NCBI RefSeq assembly: GCF_900110645.1
Contig: NZ_FOFB01000006.1
Coordinates: 186,001-250,000, forward strand
Reading direction: 5' to 3'
Length of the DNA stretch: 64,000 bases
Source: Neolewinella agarilytica
Lineage (GTDB): Bacteria > Bacteroidota > Bacteroidia > Chitinophagales > Saprospiraceae
Part shown: positions 50,545 through 58,775 of the stretch, piece by piece
Layout of the letters: each line of letters starts with the position of its first letter
How positions within the stretch are numbered: the first letter of the stretch is position 1
The notes under the pieces: model-generated
The model's database searches: none
What the model saw: only the letters and a program-made list of their open reading frames with translations
What the model was told of the DNA's origin: nothing
Program-made: the position numbers and the translations under genes

Positions 50545-51138
50545 CTATTGGCCCGCCAGCAGGTTTCTTAACCAGTCATTAGGAATGACATCGATGGTGA
50601 GGTTGATACGTTCTTCAGCGCTTTGGTTCAGCACTTTGTGTGGGTCCGTTAGCCGAAGGTACCAGCAATCTCCTGGCTTAAGTGGCACTTCTTTGCCATT
50701 CAGGATAAAGTGAACATCGTCGTTGCTGAGGATGGGAATTGTTAGCCGGACCATTGATCGCTCAATGTGGATTCCGAGTGTAGGGTCGCAGTGTTCCTTC
50801 ACTTCAGCCCCTGGCTCGAGCCGGAGCAGGCGGATCAGGTTGACGGTGATGTGTTCTTTGAAAAAGTCGACGACCTCCTGAAGATAGGGCGATTGTTTCA
50901 GGTCACTGGTGTCTAGCCAGTCTGTCCAGGTGCCATCCGCATAATCGTCCGCAGGTGGAGGAAAAGGCAGAGAGCTGTCGACTAAGTGTGCCGGTCCTCT
51001 TAATTGGATAACGTTGTAGTAGGTGAAATTCTGGAGATTCATTTTCCGGACTTCCGCCAGCATCTTGTCGGCGTTGAACTGAAAGGGTAGCTTGATGCGA
51101 TCGCTACTCATTGTTTCGGTTGAGGTGGCGTTTTCCAT
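50545..51138 (-). CDS. Aspartyl/asparaginyl beta-hydroxylase-family protein
   Basis: A 197-residue 2-oxoglutarate/Fe(II) dioxygenase of the Asp_Arg_Hydrox (PF05118) type. The iron ligands fit EHCDPTLGIHIERSMVRLTIPI (HxD, about 125-130) and LRLTDPHKVLNQSAEERINLTIDV (His near 172, with an Arg further on to hold 2-oxoglutarate); FILNGKEVPLKPGDCWYL links them. The substrate may be a protein, a peptide or a free amino acid. The adjacent racemase on the same strand suggests amino-acid metabolism (inference). Confidence 0.82.
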   Translation of the reverse strand: MENATSTETMSSDRIKLPFQFNADKMLAEVRKMNLQNFTYYNVIQLRGPAHLVDSSLPFPPPADDYADGTWTDWLDTSDLKQSPYLQEVVDFFKEHITVNLIRLLRLEPGAEVKEHCDPTLGIHIERSMVRLTIPILSNDDVHFILNGKEVPLKPGDCWYLRLTDPHKVLNQSAEERINLTIDVIPNDWLRNLLAGQ

Positions 51139-51301
51139 GGGTACTTCTATTGATGGGCGGGAGTTGATTAGAGGATAAGATACGGCTGTTTGGGGGGAGT
51201 TGTTAGCTCAAACGGAGTTCAGTGTGTAATCAAATGCCCGAATTGTGCCTGTGTTAGTTGTTGATTAGATTCCTGAGGGCCCTGGCCTGATTTCTCCGGG
51301 T

Positions 51302-51997
51302 CTATTCCTGCAAAATGAACTGTGCGCCAGCCAGCGCATGAATTTGCGTGGTATTAAAAATGGGGACAGACAGATCTCGGTCGTCGATCATTAAAGGGAA
51401 TTCCGTACAGCCCAGGATGACCCCTTCGCAACCAAGGCCCACCAGAGATTGAATAGTACGGATAACGAATTCCTTTGAGGCAGGGACGACTTTTCCGAAG
51501 GTTAGCTCTTCCTGAATGATTCGATGCAGCTCTTCGATGATCTCCTCCCGCTCAGGTGTCAATACCCGGATGCCGTGGTCTTGAATTCGTTGAGTGATAA
51601 AAGTCTCCTTCATCGAGTATTTCGTCCCGATGAAGCAAACCTGTTGAAGCTGCTGCCGCTTAATGGCCTCTGCCGTTGCGTCTGCGATGTGGAGTATGGG
51701 AACGTTGATTTCGCGCTCTACCAGATTACAGACTTTATGCTGAGTATTGGCACAAAGCATCACCTGCTCCGCTCCGGCTCGTTCAAGGCTCTTTGCTCCT
51801 TCGACCACTAAGGCGGCTATTCCTTCCCAATTGCCCGACAACTGGTATTGGCGGATCAAAAAGTGGTTGAGGGTAAACACCAGTAAAGGCGGATTGGTAT
51901 TGTTGCCAAAGTGATCATTGACGTGCTGGTTGATGTATCGGTAATACTCGATGGTGGAATGCCAGGAGGTTCCTCCGATCAGGCCTAGTGGGTTCAT
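51302..51997 (-). CDS. Aspartate/glutamate racemase-family protein
   Basis: A 231-residue cofactor-independent racemase. GLIGGTSWHSTIEYYRYIN (5-23) is the N-terminal signature; the two catalytic cysteines are Cys in MLCANTQHKV (about residue 82) and Cys in GVILGCTEFPLMID (about 196). CIGTKYSMKETFI matches the family. It interconverts L and D forms of Asp, Glu or a related acid. It lies 65 bp downstream of a small basic protein gene and 163 bp upstream of the hydroxylase. Confidence 0.9.
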   Translation of the reverse strand: MNPLGLIGGTSWHSTIEYYRYINQHVNDHFGNNTNPPLLVFTLNHFLIRQYQLSGNWEGIAALVVEGAKSLERAGAEQVMLCANTQHKVCNLVEREINVPILHIADATAEAIKRQQLQQVCFIGTKYSMKETFITQRIQDHGIRVLTPEREEIIEELHRIIQEELTFGKVVPASKEFVIRTIQSLVGLGCEGVILGCTEFPLMIDDRDLSVPIFNTTQIHALAGAQFILQE

Positions 51998-52062
51998 TTA
52001 TGTTAGTGTGTATTAGGGCAGCTGCCGTAGTGCGCCAGTGTGAGACCTTTATTAGTTGTTTT

Positions 52063-52329
52063 TTAGCTTAGTAAGAATACGTCCAGAATGAAATCCAGAA
52101 GCCCGTATTTTTCATTTTTATCTTTTAGTTTTCGTTTTCGCTCTTCTTGTTTTCTCTCTCTTATTGTCTTTTTTAAGACCTCGATTTGATAAGTGGATAC
52201 AGCTCTTTTCTGTAGAACCGATTTAGCGGACAGTCTCGCTTCCTTTTTTGTTTTTCTTTTGTCGAAATAGGCAATGCTGACTAAATCTTCGTTGGGCAGG
52301 CTTGAATGATAATCGCTGAACTCGTTCAT
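52063..52329 (-). CDS. Small basic protein of unknown function
   Basis: An 88-residue, strongly charged protein, not recognised: an acidic start (MNEFSDYHSSLPNEDL), then a Lys/Arg-rich helix (TKKEARLSAKSVLQKRAVSTYQIEVLKKTIRERKQEERKRKLKDKNEKYG) and a hydrophobic end (LLDFILDVFLLS). It lies 33 bp after the Ldh2-type gene in an AT-richer stretch. The hydrophobic terminus might anchor it to the membrane. Confidence 0.6.
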   Translation of the reverse strand: MNEFSDYHSSLPNEDLVSIAYFDKRKTKKEARLSAKSVLQKRAVSTYQIEVLKKTIRERKQEERKRKLKDKNEKYGLLDFILDVFLLS

Positions 52330-52362
52330 AGGAGGAGTATTTCTATATTTTTGGCAACTTTA

Positions 52363-53373
52363 CTATTCCTCTATTAGGGTAAGGATGTTCTGCCAGATTT
52401 CTTTACTGATTTTCATGCCATTTTGAGTGTTCTGCTTTCTGGCATTTGCTGACTGCTCTCCGGGGTAATAAGTTCTTTTTCCCGCTTCCATTGGGGGTGC
52501 ATCATGAGTGTAATCAATTATTTCATTGATTAGTGAGTGCTGTAATTCTTTGTCAGGAAAAACTTCAGGGTAGATACAAAGGTATACCTGCGAAATGGCT
52601 GTTTCATATTTCTTTTGTCCAATTCTATAAGTAGAATTTCCTGCTGACAACAAGGTTGCCAGCATGTCCAGCACTATAGAGAAAGCTGACCCTTTCCAGT
52701 ATCCAATCGGAAGCCCGCGTTCTTTTTTAAGGATTTTTTCCGGGTCACGTGAAAGCTTATTCTCTTCATCCCAGCCACCGGCAAAGGGGAGTTGCTCTCC
52801 TTGCAGTTTGTATTCATTTATTTTACCGAAGGAGAATTGTGACAGCGCCATATCTAATACAATGTGACCTTCTTTTCTTGGGATCGATACGACAAAAGGG
52901 TTGTTGCCGATTCGACTTTCTTTTGCGCCCCATGCAGGCATGTTGGGTTGGGTGTTGGTAAATAAAATAGCAATGCATCCTTGATTAGCCGCTTGCCAGC
53001 CGTAATAACCTCCTCTCATCCAATGATTGGTGTTTCGAAGAGCTACTAATCCCATTCCGCTGCTTTTGGCGAGCTCTATAGCCCGGTTGGTGCATTTAAT
53101 GGCGTTAAGAACTCCCGGTCCCTGATGCCCGTCCCACCTTTCAATATTCCCAAATTCGGCTATTTTTTCGGCTTTTGCGTCAATTTTAACCACTCCTTTT
53201 TTTACATAGTCAAGAAAGCGTGGTACTCGGTTAATTCCATGCGAGTTTACGCCAAATAGCGTGTTCTGTGTGTGGACCTCGGCCAGTAAATGGGCCCGGC
53301 TATCGGTAAACCCATACTTTTTAAACAGGGCCTGGAGTACATCTTGCATTTCTTTGGAAGAGATGGTAAGCAT
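52363..53373 (-). CDS. Malate/L-lactate dehydrogenase-family oxidoreductase (Ldh2)
   Basis: A 336-residue NAD(P)-dependent oxidoreductase of the YbiC/Ldh_2 fold. SRAHLLAEVHTQNTLFGVNSHGINRVPRFLDYV (23-55) holds the conserved SHG; GMGLVALRNTNHWMRGGYYGWQAANQGCIAILFTNT (about 119-154) has the catalytic His; NPFVVSIPRKEGHIVLDMALSQFSFGKINEY and LPIGYWKGSAFSIVLDMLATLLSAGNSTY are the NAD-site motifs. Family substrates include malate, sulfolactate, ureidoglycolate and pyrroline-2-carboxylate; which applies here is unclear. AT-richer than the surroundings, perhaps acquired. Confidence 0.88.
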   Translation of the reverse strand: MLTISSKEMQDVLQALFKKYGFTDSRAHLLAEVHTQNTLFGVNSHGINRVPRFLDYVKKGVVKIDAKAEKIAEFGNIERWDGHQGPGVLNAIKCTNRAIELAKSSGMGLVALRNTNHWMRGGYYGWQAANQGCIAILFTNTQPNMPAWGAKESRIGNNPFVVSIPRKEGHIVLDMALSQFSFGKINEYKLQGEQLPFAGGWDEENKLSRDPEKILKKERGLPIGYWKGSAFSIVLDMLATLLSAGNSTYRIGQKKYETAISQVYLCIYPEVFPDKELQHSLINEIIDYTHDAPPMEAGKRTYYPGEQSANARKQNTQNGMKISKEIWQNILTLIEE

Positions 53374-53497
53374 AGTGGAGTGTTTGAAAACAGTGAATAA
53401 TTCACGGCCTCTTTTTCGCTTGTAGCTAACAACACAATTTACGGTTGCTGATCGATATCAGGGGTTGTTGCTGTAACTTTTGCAGAGGGCTTACCAT

Positions 53498-53530
53498 CAG
53501 GCTGCGGGTTGGGCGTTGGGTTTCGGGCTT
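53498..53530 (+). repeat. Word repeat (GGTTGGGCGTTGGG)
   Basis: GGCTGCGGGTTGGGCGTTGGGTTTCGGG-type words, another member of the short-period repeat family, in the divergent region before the lipoprotein gene. Confidence 0.5.
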
Positions 53531-53608
53531 GCAATTGCCCTACCTTCATTCTTCAATGACTGTAGTAAAAGCCCCAATCTCCTTACATTGCTCCCCTTAA
53601 ACCATCCA

Positions 53609-53627
53609 TTGCACCGGCGGCCGCGCC
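53609..53627 (+). repeat. Dispersed 19-bp motif copy
   Basis: TTGCACCGGCGGCCGCGCC, 17 of 19 to consensus, 19 bp before the ATG of the downstream co-oriented gene. Confidence 0.7.
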
Positions 53628-53645
53628 CGCATTATCTTCTACTTC

Positions 53646-54560
53646 ATGACTTCGATCAAGCAAATTTTACCACTCTTTCTATTACTGTTTGTCCTTTCTG
53701 CCTGCGGCGGAAAAATGGAGGACGCCGTTGATGCAGCCACCGATGCCCTTCCGGAAATGGAGGCGGATCTGGATTTTGGCGGACTAGCCCTCTACACGCT
53801 GCGCGATACTCTGGCTGGAGACCCGAAGGGGGTGCTGAAGGAAGTCGCTGATCTCGGCTACAAATACGTAGAAGCTGCTGGCTATAAAGATGGGAAGTTC
53901 TACGGAATGACGCCTACGGAGTTCAAAAATTACCTGGCGGAAGTGGGCCTGACGCCCATTAGCTCTCATCATGGAGATATCACCATTGAAAGCACCGACA
54001 AGGTGGTGGCGGATCTGAAAGAGGCCGGTTTTCAGTACCTCGTCATCCCCGTACCGCCTATGGGCGCCTTTTCTTTCGACCCGGCTACCCGGATATTGAG
54101 CATGAACCAACCCATGGAAACGGTGATGGCTAACATCAATGCTATTGCCGACAAAGTAGCCGCCGGAGGCCTGAAATGCCTGTACCACAACCACGATTTC
54201 GAGTTTAAGCCTGATGCCGACGGCCAGGTTGCGATCGATTATTTTATCGAAAACTCTGACCCCGAAAAGCTCAACTTTCAGATGGACCTTTACTGGGTCA
54301 CCAAGGCGGGGGCTGATCCGGTCGCTTACTTCGACAAGGCCCCGGGTCGTTTTATCGCCTGGCACGTGAAGGATATGGACGACCAGGGCCGCTTTGCGCC
54401 CGTCGGCGAAGGGAACATCGACTTTAAGCGCATCCTGGCTGCTAAAGAAAAGTCAGGCATGGAATTTTACCTCGTGGAACAGGATATGTGTTTCAACCAT
54501 ACAGCGCTCGAGGCAATTGCCATCAGCCATAAAGGGCTGAAGGAAATTGGGTTTGAGTAG
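53646..54560 (+). CDS. Lipoprotein sugar isomerase/epimerase (TIM barrel)
   Basis: A 304-residue xylose-isomerase-like TIM-barrel protein (AP endonuclease 2 superfamily). Residues 1-20 form a lipoprotein signal with lipobox LSAC (Cys20), so it is membrane-tethered. The barrel starts GLALYTLRDTLAGDPKGVLKEVADLGYKYVEAAGY; metal-binding candidates are in SSHHGDI, CLYHNHDFEFKP, FQMDLYWVTKAGAD, WHVKDMD and YLVEQD. Such exported isomerases are frequent in Bacteroidota carbohydrate loci; the reaction is unknown. It is related to the N-terminal half of the gene at 56484. Confidence 0.82.
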   Translation: MTSIKQILPLFLLLFVLSACGGKMEDAVDAATDALPEMEADLDFGGLALYTLRDTLAGDPKGVLKEVADLGYKYVEAAGYKDGKFYGMTPTEFKNYLAEVGLTPISSHHGDITIESTDKVVADLKEAGFQYLVIPVPPMGAFSFDPATRILSMNQPMETVMANINAIADKVAAGGLKCLYHNHDFEFKPDADGQVAIDYFIENSDPEKLNFQMDLYWVTKAGADPVAYFDKAPGRFIAWHVKDMDDQGRFAPVGEGNIDFKRILAAKEKSGMEFYLVEQDMCFNHTALEAIAISHKGLKEIGFE

Positions 54561-54575
54561 TTGGCCTGGCCACAC

Positions 54576-56120
54576 CTATTCTCCCTTTAAAACGATGACA
54601 GAGAAGGGAGGAATTTCCAGACTGATTGTTCCCTGACGGAGGCTTGCCCCCCGGAAAGTTTCTGTGCTGATCTTCCCTGGAGTGTCAAAGTCGTTGTAGT
54701 CTTGAATGGCTGCTGACGAGAGTATTTCACCACTCAGCTTACTGAGTTGCAGGGCTGCTGCTTCTATCTTGATGGTATGAGACTTTCTTGCATCAATATT
54801 GACCAGGGAGAAATGAACTTTACCGGAAGAATCCCGCGAAGCGGAGGCTGAGATGGCCGGGAGTTGTTCGTCTCCGAGGGTATATTTCGGAGAATCGAAA
54901 GATAAAGGAATCAGCGTAGCGTCCTGATGAACAGCGTACATTTTCATGACGTGATAGGTAGGCGTGAGCAGCATTTTTTCCGCATCGGTGAGGATGACGG
55001 CCTGCAGTACATTAACAGTTTGTGCCAGATTGGCCATCTTCACCCGGTCAGCATGATTGTTAAAAGTGTTGAGGGTGGTGCCGGCAATCATAGCATCGCG
55101 CATCGTATTTTGCTGATACAGCACACCGGCCTCATAAGCGGGTTCTGTGTCGTACCAACCACCCCATTCGTCTACAAAGAGCGCAATTTTCTTTTCGGGG
55201 TCATAGCGATCCATAATGGCTGCATGCTTCACTACGAATTCCTCCATTTTCAGTGCTTCGCGCATTGTGCCGAAATACTGCGTTTCGTCGAAGCTGACGG
55301 AAGGCCCTTTGTCTGACCAGTCCGTTACGGCGTAATGGTGCAGGGCAAGGGCTTCGACCAGGTCTGGTTTGATGTTTTTCATCAGAGTCTCCGTCCATTG
55401 GTAATCATCACCAGAAGCACCGGAAGCGATGCGGAAGACGGGCGTATCATCCTGTAGGTTCCAATCGCGCATGTAAGTGGCGAACTGCCGGTAGATGTTG
55501 GCGTAGTATTCCGCCGTCATATTGCCACCGCAGCCCCAGGCCTCGTTGCCAACGCCCCAGTAGCGGACGCGCCAGGGTTGCTCCCGGCCATTGCTGCGGC
55601 GAAGATCAGCCATCGGGCTGATGCCATCGTGGGTGGTATACTGTAGCCATTCTTCGGTTTCGCGCACCGTGCCGCTGCCAACATTGGCAGAAAGGTAGGG
55701 TTCCGTGTCGAGCAACTCACAAAGGTTGAGAAAGTCGTGGGTGCCGAAGCTGTTGTCTTCTGTGCTGCCTCCCCACCACTGATTGACGATAGTAGGGCGA
55801 TTTTCCTTCGGGCCGATGCCGTCTTTCCAATGGTAGGTGTCCGCGAAGCACCCCCCCGGCCAGCGGAGGTTCGGAATTTTGAGAGCCCGGAGTGCTTCAA
55901 TAATATCATTCCTTACCCCAACGGTATTGGGCAGCTTGCTGTCCTCTCCTACGTAGAAGCCATCATAAATGCAGCGACCAAGGTGTTCGGCGAAGTGACC
56001 GTAAATATGCTTGCTGATGTGGGGAGCCGCATCGCTTGGTCTGGCCTTTATGGTAACGGTCTGAGCGAAAAGCTGGCAAGAAAAAGCCAGTAATAAAAGC
56101 AGGGTGATTTTTTTTTGCAT
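54576..56120 (-). CDS. Alpha-L-arabinofuranosidase, GH51
   Basis: A 514-residue exported glycosidase removing arabinose side chains from arabinoxylan or arabinan. Signal peptide 1-20 ends QLFAQ. The barrel has NLRWPGGCFADTYHWKDGIGP (84-104), the acid/base Glu193 in GVGNEAWGCGG, ALHHYAVT, and the nucleophile Glu318 in LFVDEWGGWYD, all typical GH51. The C-terminal part (from about 410) forms the beta-sandwich. It converges with the isomerase gene (15 bp) and diverges from the fusion gene at 56484. Confidence 0.95.
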   Translation of the reverse strand: MQKKITLLLLLAFSCQLFAQTVTIKARPSDAAPHISKHIYGHFAEHLGRCIYDGFYVGEDSKLPNTVGVRNDIIEALRALKIPNLRWPGGCFADTYHWKDGIGPKENRPTIVNQWWGGSTEDNSFGTHDFLNLCELLDTEPYLSANVGSGTVRETEEWLQYTTHDGISPMADLRRSNGREQPWRVRYWGVGNEAWGCGGNMTAEYYANIYRQFATYMRDWNLQDDTPVFRIASGASGDDYQWTETLMKNIKPDLVEALALHHYAVTDWSDKGPSVSFDETQYFGTMREALKMEEFVVKHAAIMDRYDPEKKIALFVDEWGGWYDTEPAYEAGVLYQQNTMRDAMIAGTTLNTFNNHADRVKMANLAQTVNVLQAVILTDAEKMLLTPTYHVMKMYAVHQDATLIPLSFDSPKYTLGDEQLPAISASASRDSSGKVHFSLVNIDARKSHTIKIEAAALQLSKLSGEILSSAAIQDYNDFDTPGKISTETFRGASLRQGTISLEIPPFSVIVLKGE

Positions 56121-56483
56121 GATCGTTTATTAGCAGTCGAAAGGAGCAGTAAGTTGCCGACAATGAACCGCCGGCGTAATGCAATATACTCTTCTGGGGG
56201 AAAGGAAAAACAGCGGAAAGAAAAGCAATGGATTGTAATGGGGAAATTATCGGTCCGGCTACTGAAAAGAGCGTCTGATCAGTGCAGTAAGGAATGTTGA
56301 GAGCGCTGCCAACGGAGCTGCCGCATAGGCCGGGCACAGCCAAAGTACAGTTGCCAGGCGAGCCTGAGAGTACCGTAATGTGGCAGCTGTTTTCCCTCGG
56401 GTCGGCAGCATAGAAAGGAGAGACTTGGGAGCCGAAGAAATTTATTCGCCTGCTTTACCGGCTAAACCATACATTTGTTTACC
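56121..56483. other. Divergent promoter region, GH51 / fusion gene
   Basis: 363 bp between divergent starts. A TACATTTG element (56470-56477) serves the + strand gene. Short repeated CTGCC words (GCGCTGCC, GAGCTGCCGC, GGCAGCTG, TCGGCAGC) lie between 56310 and 56415, which could be regulator half-sites, but no known operator was recognised. No credible gene. Confidence 0.45.
56470..56477 (+). promoter_or_regulatory. TAnnTTTG element next to the start codon
   Basis: TACATTTG ends 6 bp before ATG 56484; a transcript from it would have almost no leader. Confidence 0.4.
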
Positions 56484-58625
56484 ATGCAAAAAATACTTCT
56501 GTTTCCAGTTTTCCTTTTTTTATTCGGCCTGCTAAGTTGTTCAGAATCAGTGCTATCGATTGCAGAAGCGCCCGGTGATGAAGTAGTGGCGCTTCCCGAT
56601 ACGCTCAGTTTCTCCCTCGGGCAATGGTCTTTCAACCGAGAGCTCTTCGCAGGAGAAATGAACACTTTTGATTTTATCGACGCGGCGGCCGCACTGGGCT
56701 TCGGTGGCGTGGAATACGTCAGTCAGTTTTTTCAGGACAAAGTGGAGGATACGGCCTTTCTGGATAGCCTGAAAGCGGCGGCGGCGGCCGCCGCCGTAGA
56801 GAATGTCATCATTCTGGTAGACGGAGCCGGTGACCTCGGGGCGTCCAACGCAACGGAAAGAGAAGAAGCTATTACCGCCCACCTGAAGTGGGTTAAGGCA
56901 GCCCGCCGCATCGGCTGTCCTATGATCCGGGTCAATGCTCACGGAGACGGATCCCCGGAAGAAGTTAAGGCGGCCTGCCAGCAGTCCATCCGAACCTTAG
57001 CGCAGCAGGCGCAGGAACTTGGCGTTCGCATCATCATCGAAAACCACGGAGGCATCTCCAACAACGGGGCGTGGCTGGCGGACCTGCTCTATCAATTAGA
57101 GGATGTGGAAGTGGGCAGTCTGGCTGACTTCGATAACTGGTGCGTTAACCGGGTCGGTGGCCTGCTCTGGGGAGCGCCCTGCACAGATCGCTATAACCGC
57201 TATCAGGGAATGTTGGAGCTGATGCCCTACGCCGCTGGTGTGAGTGTGAAGGCCTTCAACTTTGACGCGGCGGGTAAGGAGCCGGATATGGACTATAGTG
57301 TCCTGTTCGATATTCTGCACGCAACGGACTACGATGGCTGGTTGGGTATTGAGTATGAGGGGGATGATTTGCCCTCCCGCGAGGGCATTCGCAAAACATT
57401 GTCGCTAGCCAGGAAGAGCTGGCAACGGAAGCCGGTCGTAGACACCGCTGCCCGGCAGCGGCTGGAAACAATGCTCGCCGAATTCACGAAACCTGGCGGC
57501 GTGGCGGGTATCTCGGCCCTGGTCTACGAAAAGGGAGAAGAGGTGTATTTCGGCGCGGCGGGATTCGCCGATCGCAACGGGCAGGTCCCCATGGCCCGGA
57601 ACACCATCGCTCAGATCTACTCCATGACTAAGCCGCTGACCGCCACGGCGCTGATGCTGCTGCACGAGGAAGGCCGCTTTTTTCTGGATGACCCCGTCGC
57701 CGATTTCATTCCGGAACTTGCCGGCGTACGCGTCTTTGATGGCGTGAATGCTGCCGGAGAAGTGAAGACCGTAGCCCCGAAACGAGCCATGACCATCCGG
57801 GATCTTACCCGCCATACCGCAGGCTTTTATAACGGAGGAGATACACCGGCACTGCGCCCGCTTTGGGAGGCTGCTGCAACAAGGGCTTATGATCATACGC
57901 TTAGCGGGCTGGCCGAAAAACTGGCCACTATTCCCCTGCTCTTTCACCCGGGGGAACAATGGGAGTACGGACCTTCGGTTGATATGCAGGCGCTGCTGGT
58001 GGAGCGAATCTCCGGACAGCCCTTCGACGAATACCTGCGGGAGCATGTCCTTGACCCGCTGGGAATGGAAGAAACCCGCTATTTCGTGCCAGAAGGTGAT
58101 CGCCCCAGAATGTCCGCCGTCTATCGTCGGCAGGAGGATGGGACGCTGACGCAGCTGCCTGACGAGGAGGCCCATGCCTTTAATATCAACGAGCAGATGC
58201 TGACGCCGGGCGGTTGGGGGCTTACTTCCACTCTCGATGACTATATGACCTTCGCCCGAATGCTGGTCAACGATGGCACCCACGAAGGCCGCTCCATCTT
58301 ACGGCCGGAAACGGTCCGCCTCATGGCTACTAACCACCTGGCGGATTCGGTGACCGAGCGCATCTGGCTACCCGGTAAGGGGCAGGTGGGCTTTGGGATT
58401 GACTTTGCCGTCAGAATGCGGCCGCCCGCCACGGCGGAAGAAAACAACGGCAGGGTAGGGGAATTCTTTTGGGACGGAGCGGCCAGCACCCTTTTCTGGG
58501 TAGACCCCGCAAATGAATTAACCGCTGTTCTTTTCGTACAGCTTTTCCCTTACGATCAAATTGGCTTGCACAAAGCATTTCGGGATGCAGTGTATGGCCC
58601 CTGGCAGCCCGGGGCTGACTACTGA
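56484..58625 (+). CDS. Lipoprotein fusion: TIM-barrel sugar isomerase + beta-lactamase-family serine hydrolase
   Basis: A 713-residue two-domain lipoprotein. Signal 1-19 with lipobox LLSC (Cys19). Domain 1 (about 35-315) is a xylose-isomerase-like barrel (SLGQWSFNRELFAG, FGGVEYVSQFF, IIIENHGGIS, ADFDNW, GWLGIEYEGD). Domain 2 (about 330-705) is a class-C beta-lactamase/esterase fold: IYSMTKPLTATALMLLHEEG holds the nucleophile Ser380 and Lys383, RHTAGFYNGG follows, WEYGPSVDMQALLVERISGQP the tyrosine motif, and GFGIDF precedes the last strand. The fusion suggests an exported sugar-ester hydrolase plus isomerase. No frameshift at the joint. Confidence 0.85.
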   Translation: MQKILLFPVFLFLFGLLSCSESVLSIAEAPGDEVVALPDTLSFSLGQWSFNRELFAGEMNTFDFIDAAAALGFGGVEYVSQFFQDKVEDTAFLDSLKAAAAAAAVENVIILVDGAGDLGASNATEREEAITAHLKWVKAARRIGCPMIRVNAHGDGSPEEVKAACQQSIRTLAQQAQELGVRIIIENHGGISNNGAWLADLLYQLEDVEVGSLADFDNWCVNRVGGLLWGAPCTDRYNRYQGMLELMPYAAGVSVKAFNFDAAGKEPDMDYSVLFDILHATDYDGWLGIEYEGDDLPSREGIRKTLSLARKSWQRKPVVDTAARQRLETMLAEFTKPGGVAGISALVYEKGEEVYFGAAGFADRNGQVPMARNTIAQIYSMTKPLTATALMLLHEEGRFFLDDPVADFIPELAGVRVFDGVNAAGEVKTVAPKRAMTIRDLTRHTAGFYNGGDTPALRPLWEAAATRAYDHTLSGLAEKLATIPLLFHPGEQWEYGPSVDMQALLVERISGQPFDEYLREHVLDPLGMEETRYFVPEGDRPRMSAVYRRQEDGTLTQLPDEEAHAFNINEQMLTPGGWGLTSTLDDYMTFARMLVNDGTHEGRSILRPETVRLMATNHLADSVTERIWLPGKGQVGFGIDFAVRMRPPATAEENNGRVGEFFWDGAASTLFWVDPANELTAVLFVQLFPYDQIGLHKAFRDAVYGPWQPGADY

Positions 58626-58775
58626 CGGTAAGAGATTTGCTATCATCGATCTTGAGGAAGTCGCAGTGCCGGAAACTGCTCTTCAGAGCGTTGCAGCGAT
58701 TGTTTTTTACGCCATTGTTCTTTTCCACTCACCGTGTCCGCCGAACATTTTGCCACCCGTCTTTTATTTCCGATC

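Noticed and set aside
57405..58283. 292-codon minus-strand frame opposite the fusion gene
   Set aside because: Antisense shadow; the sense frame carries the SxxK and barrel motifs through this stretch.
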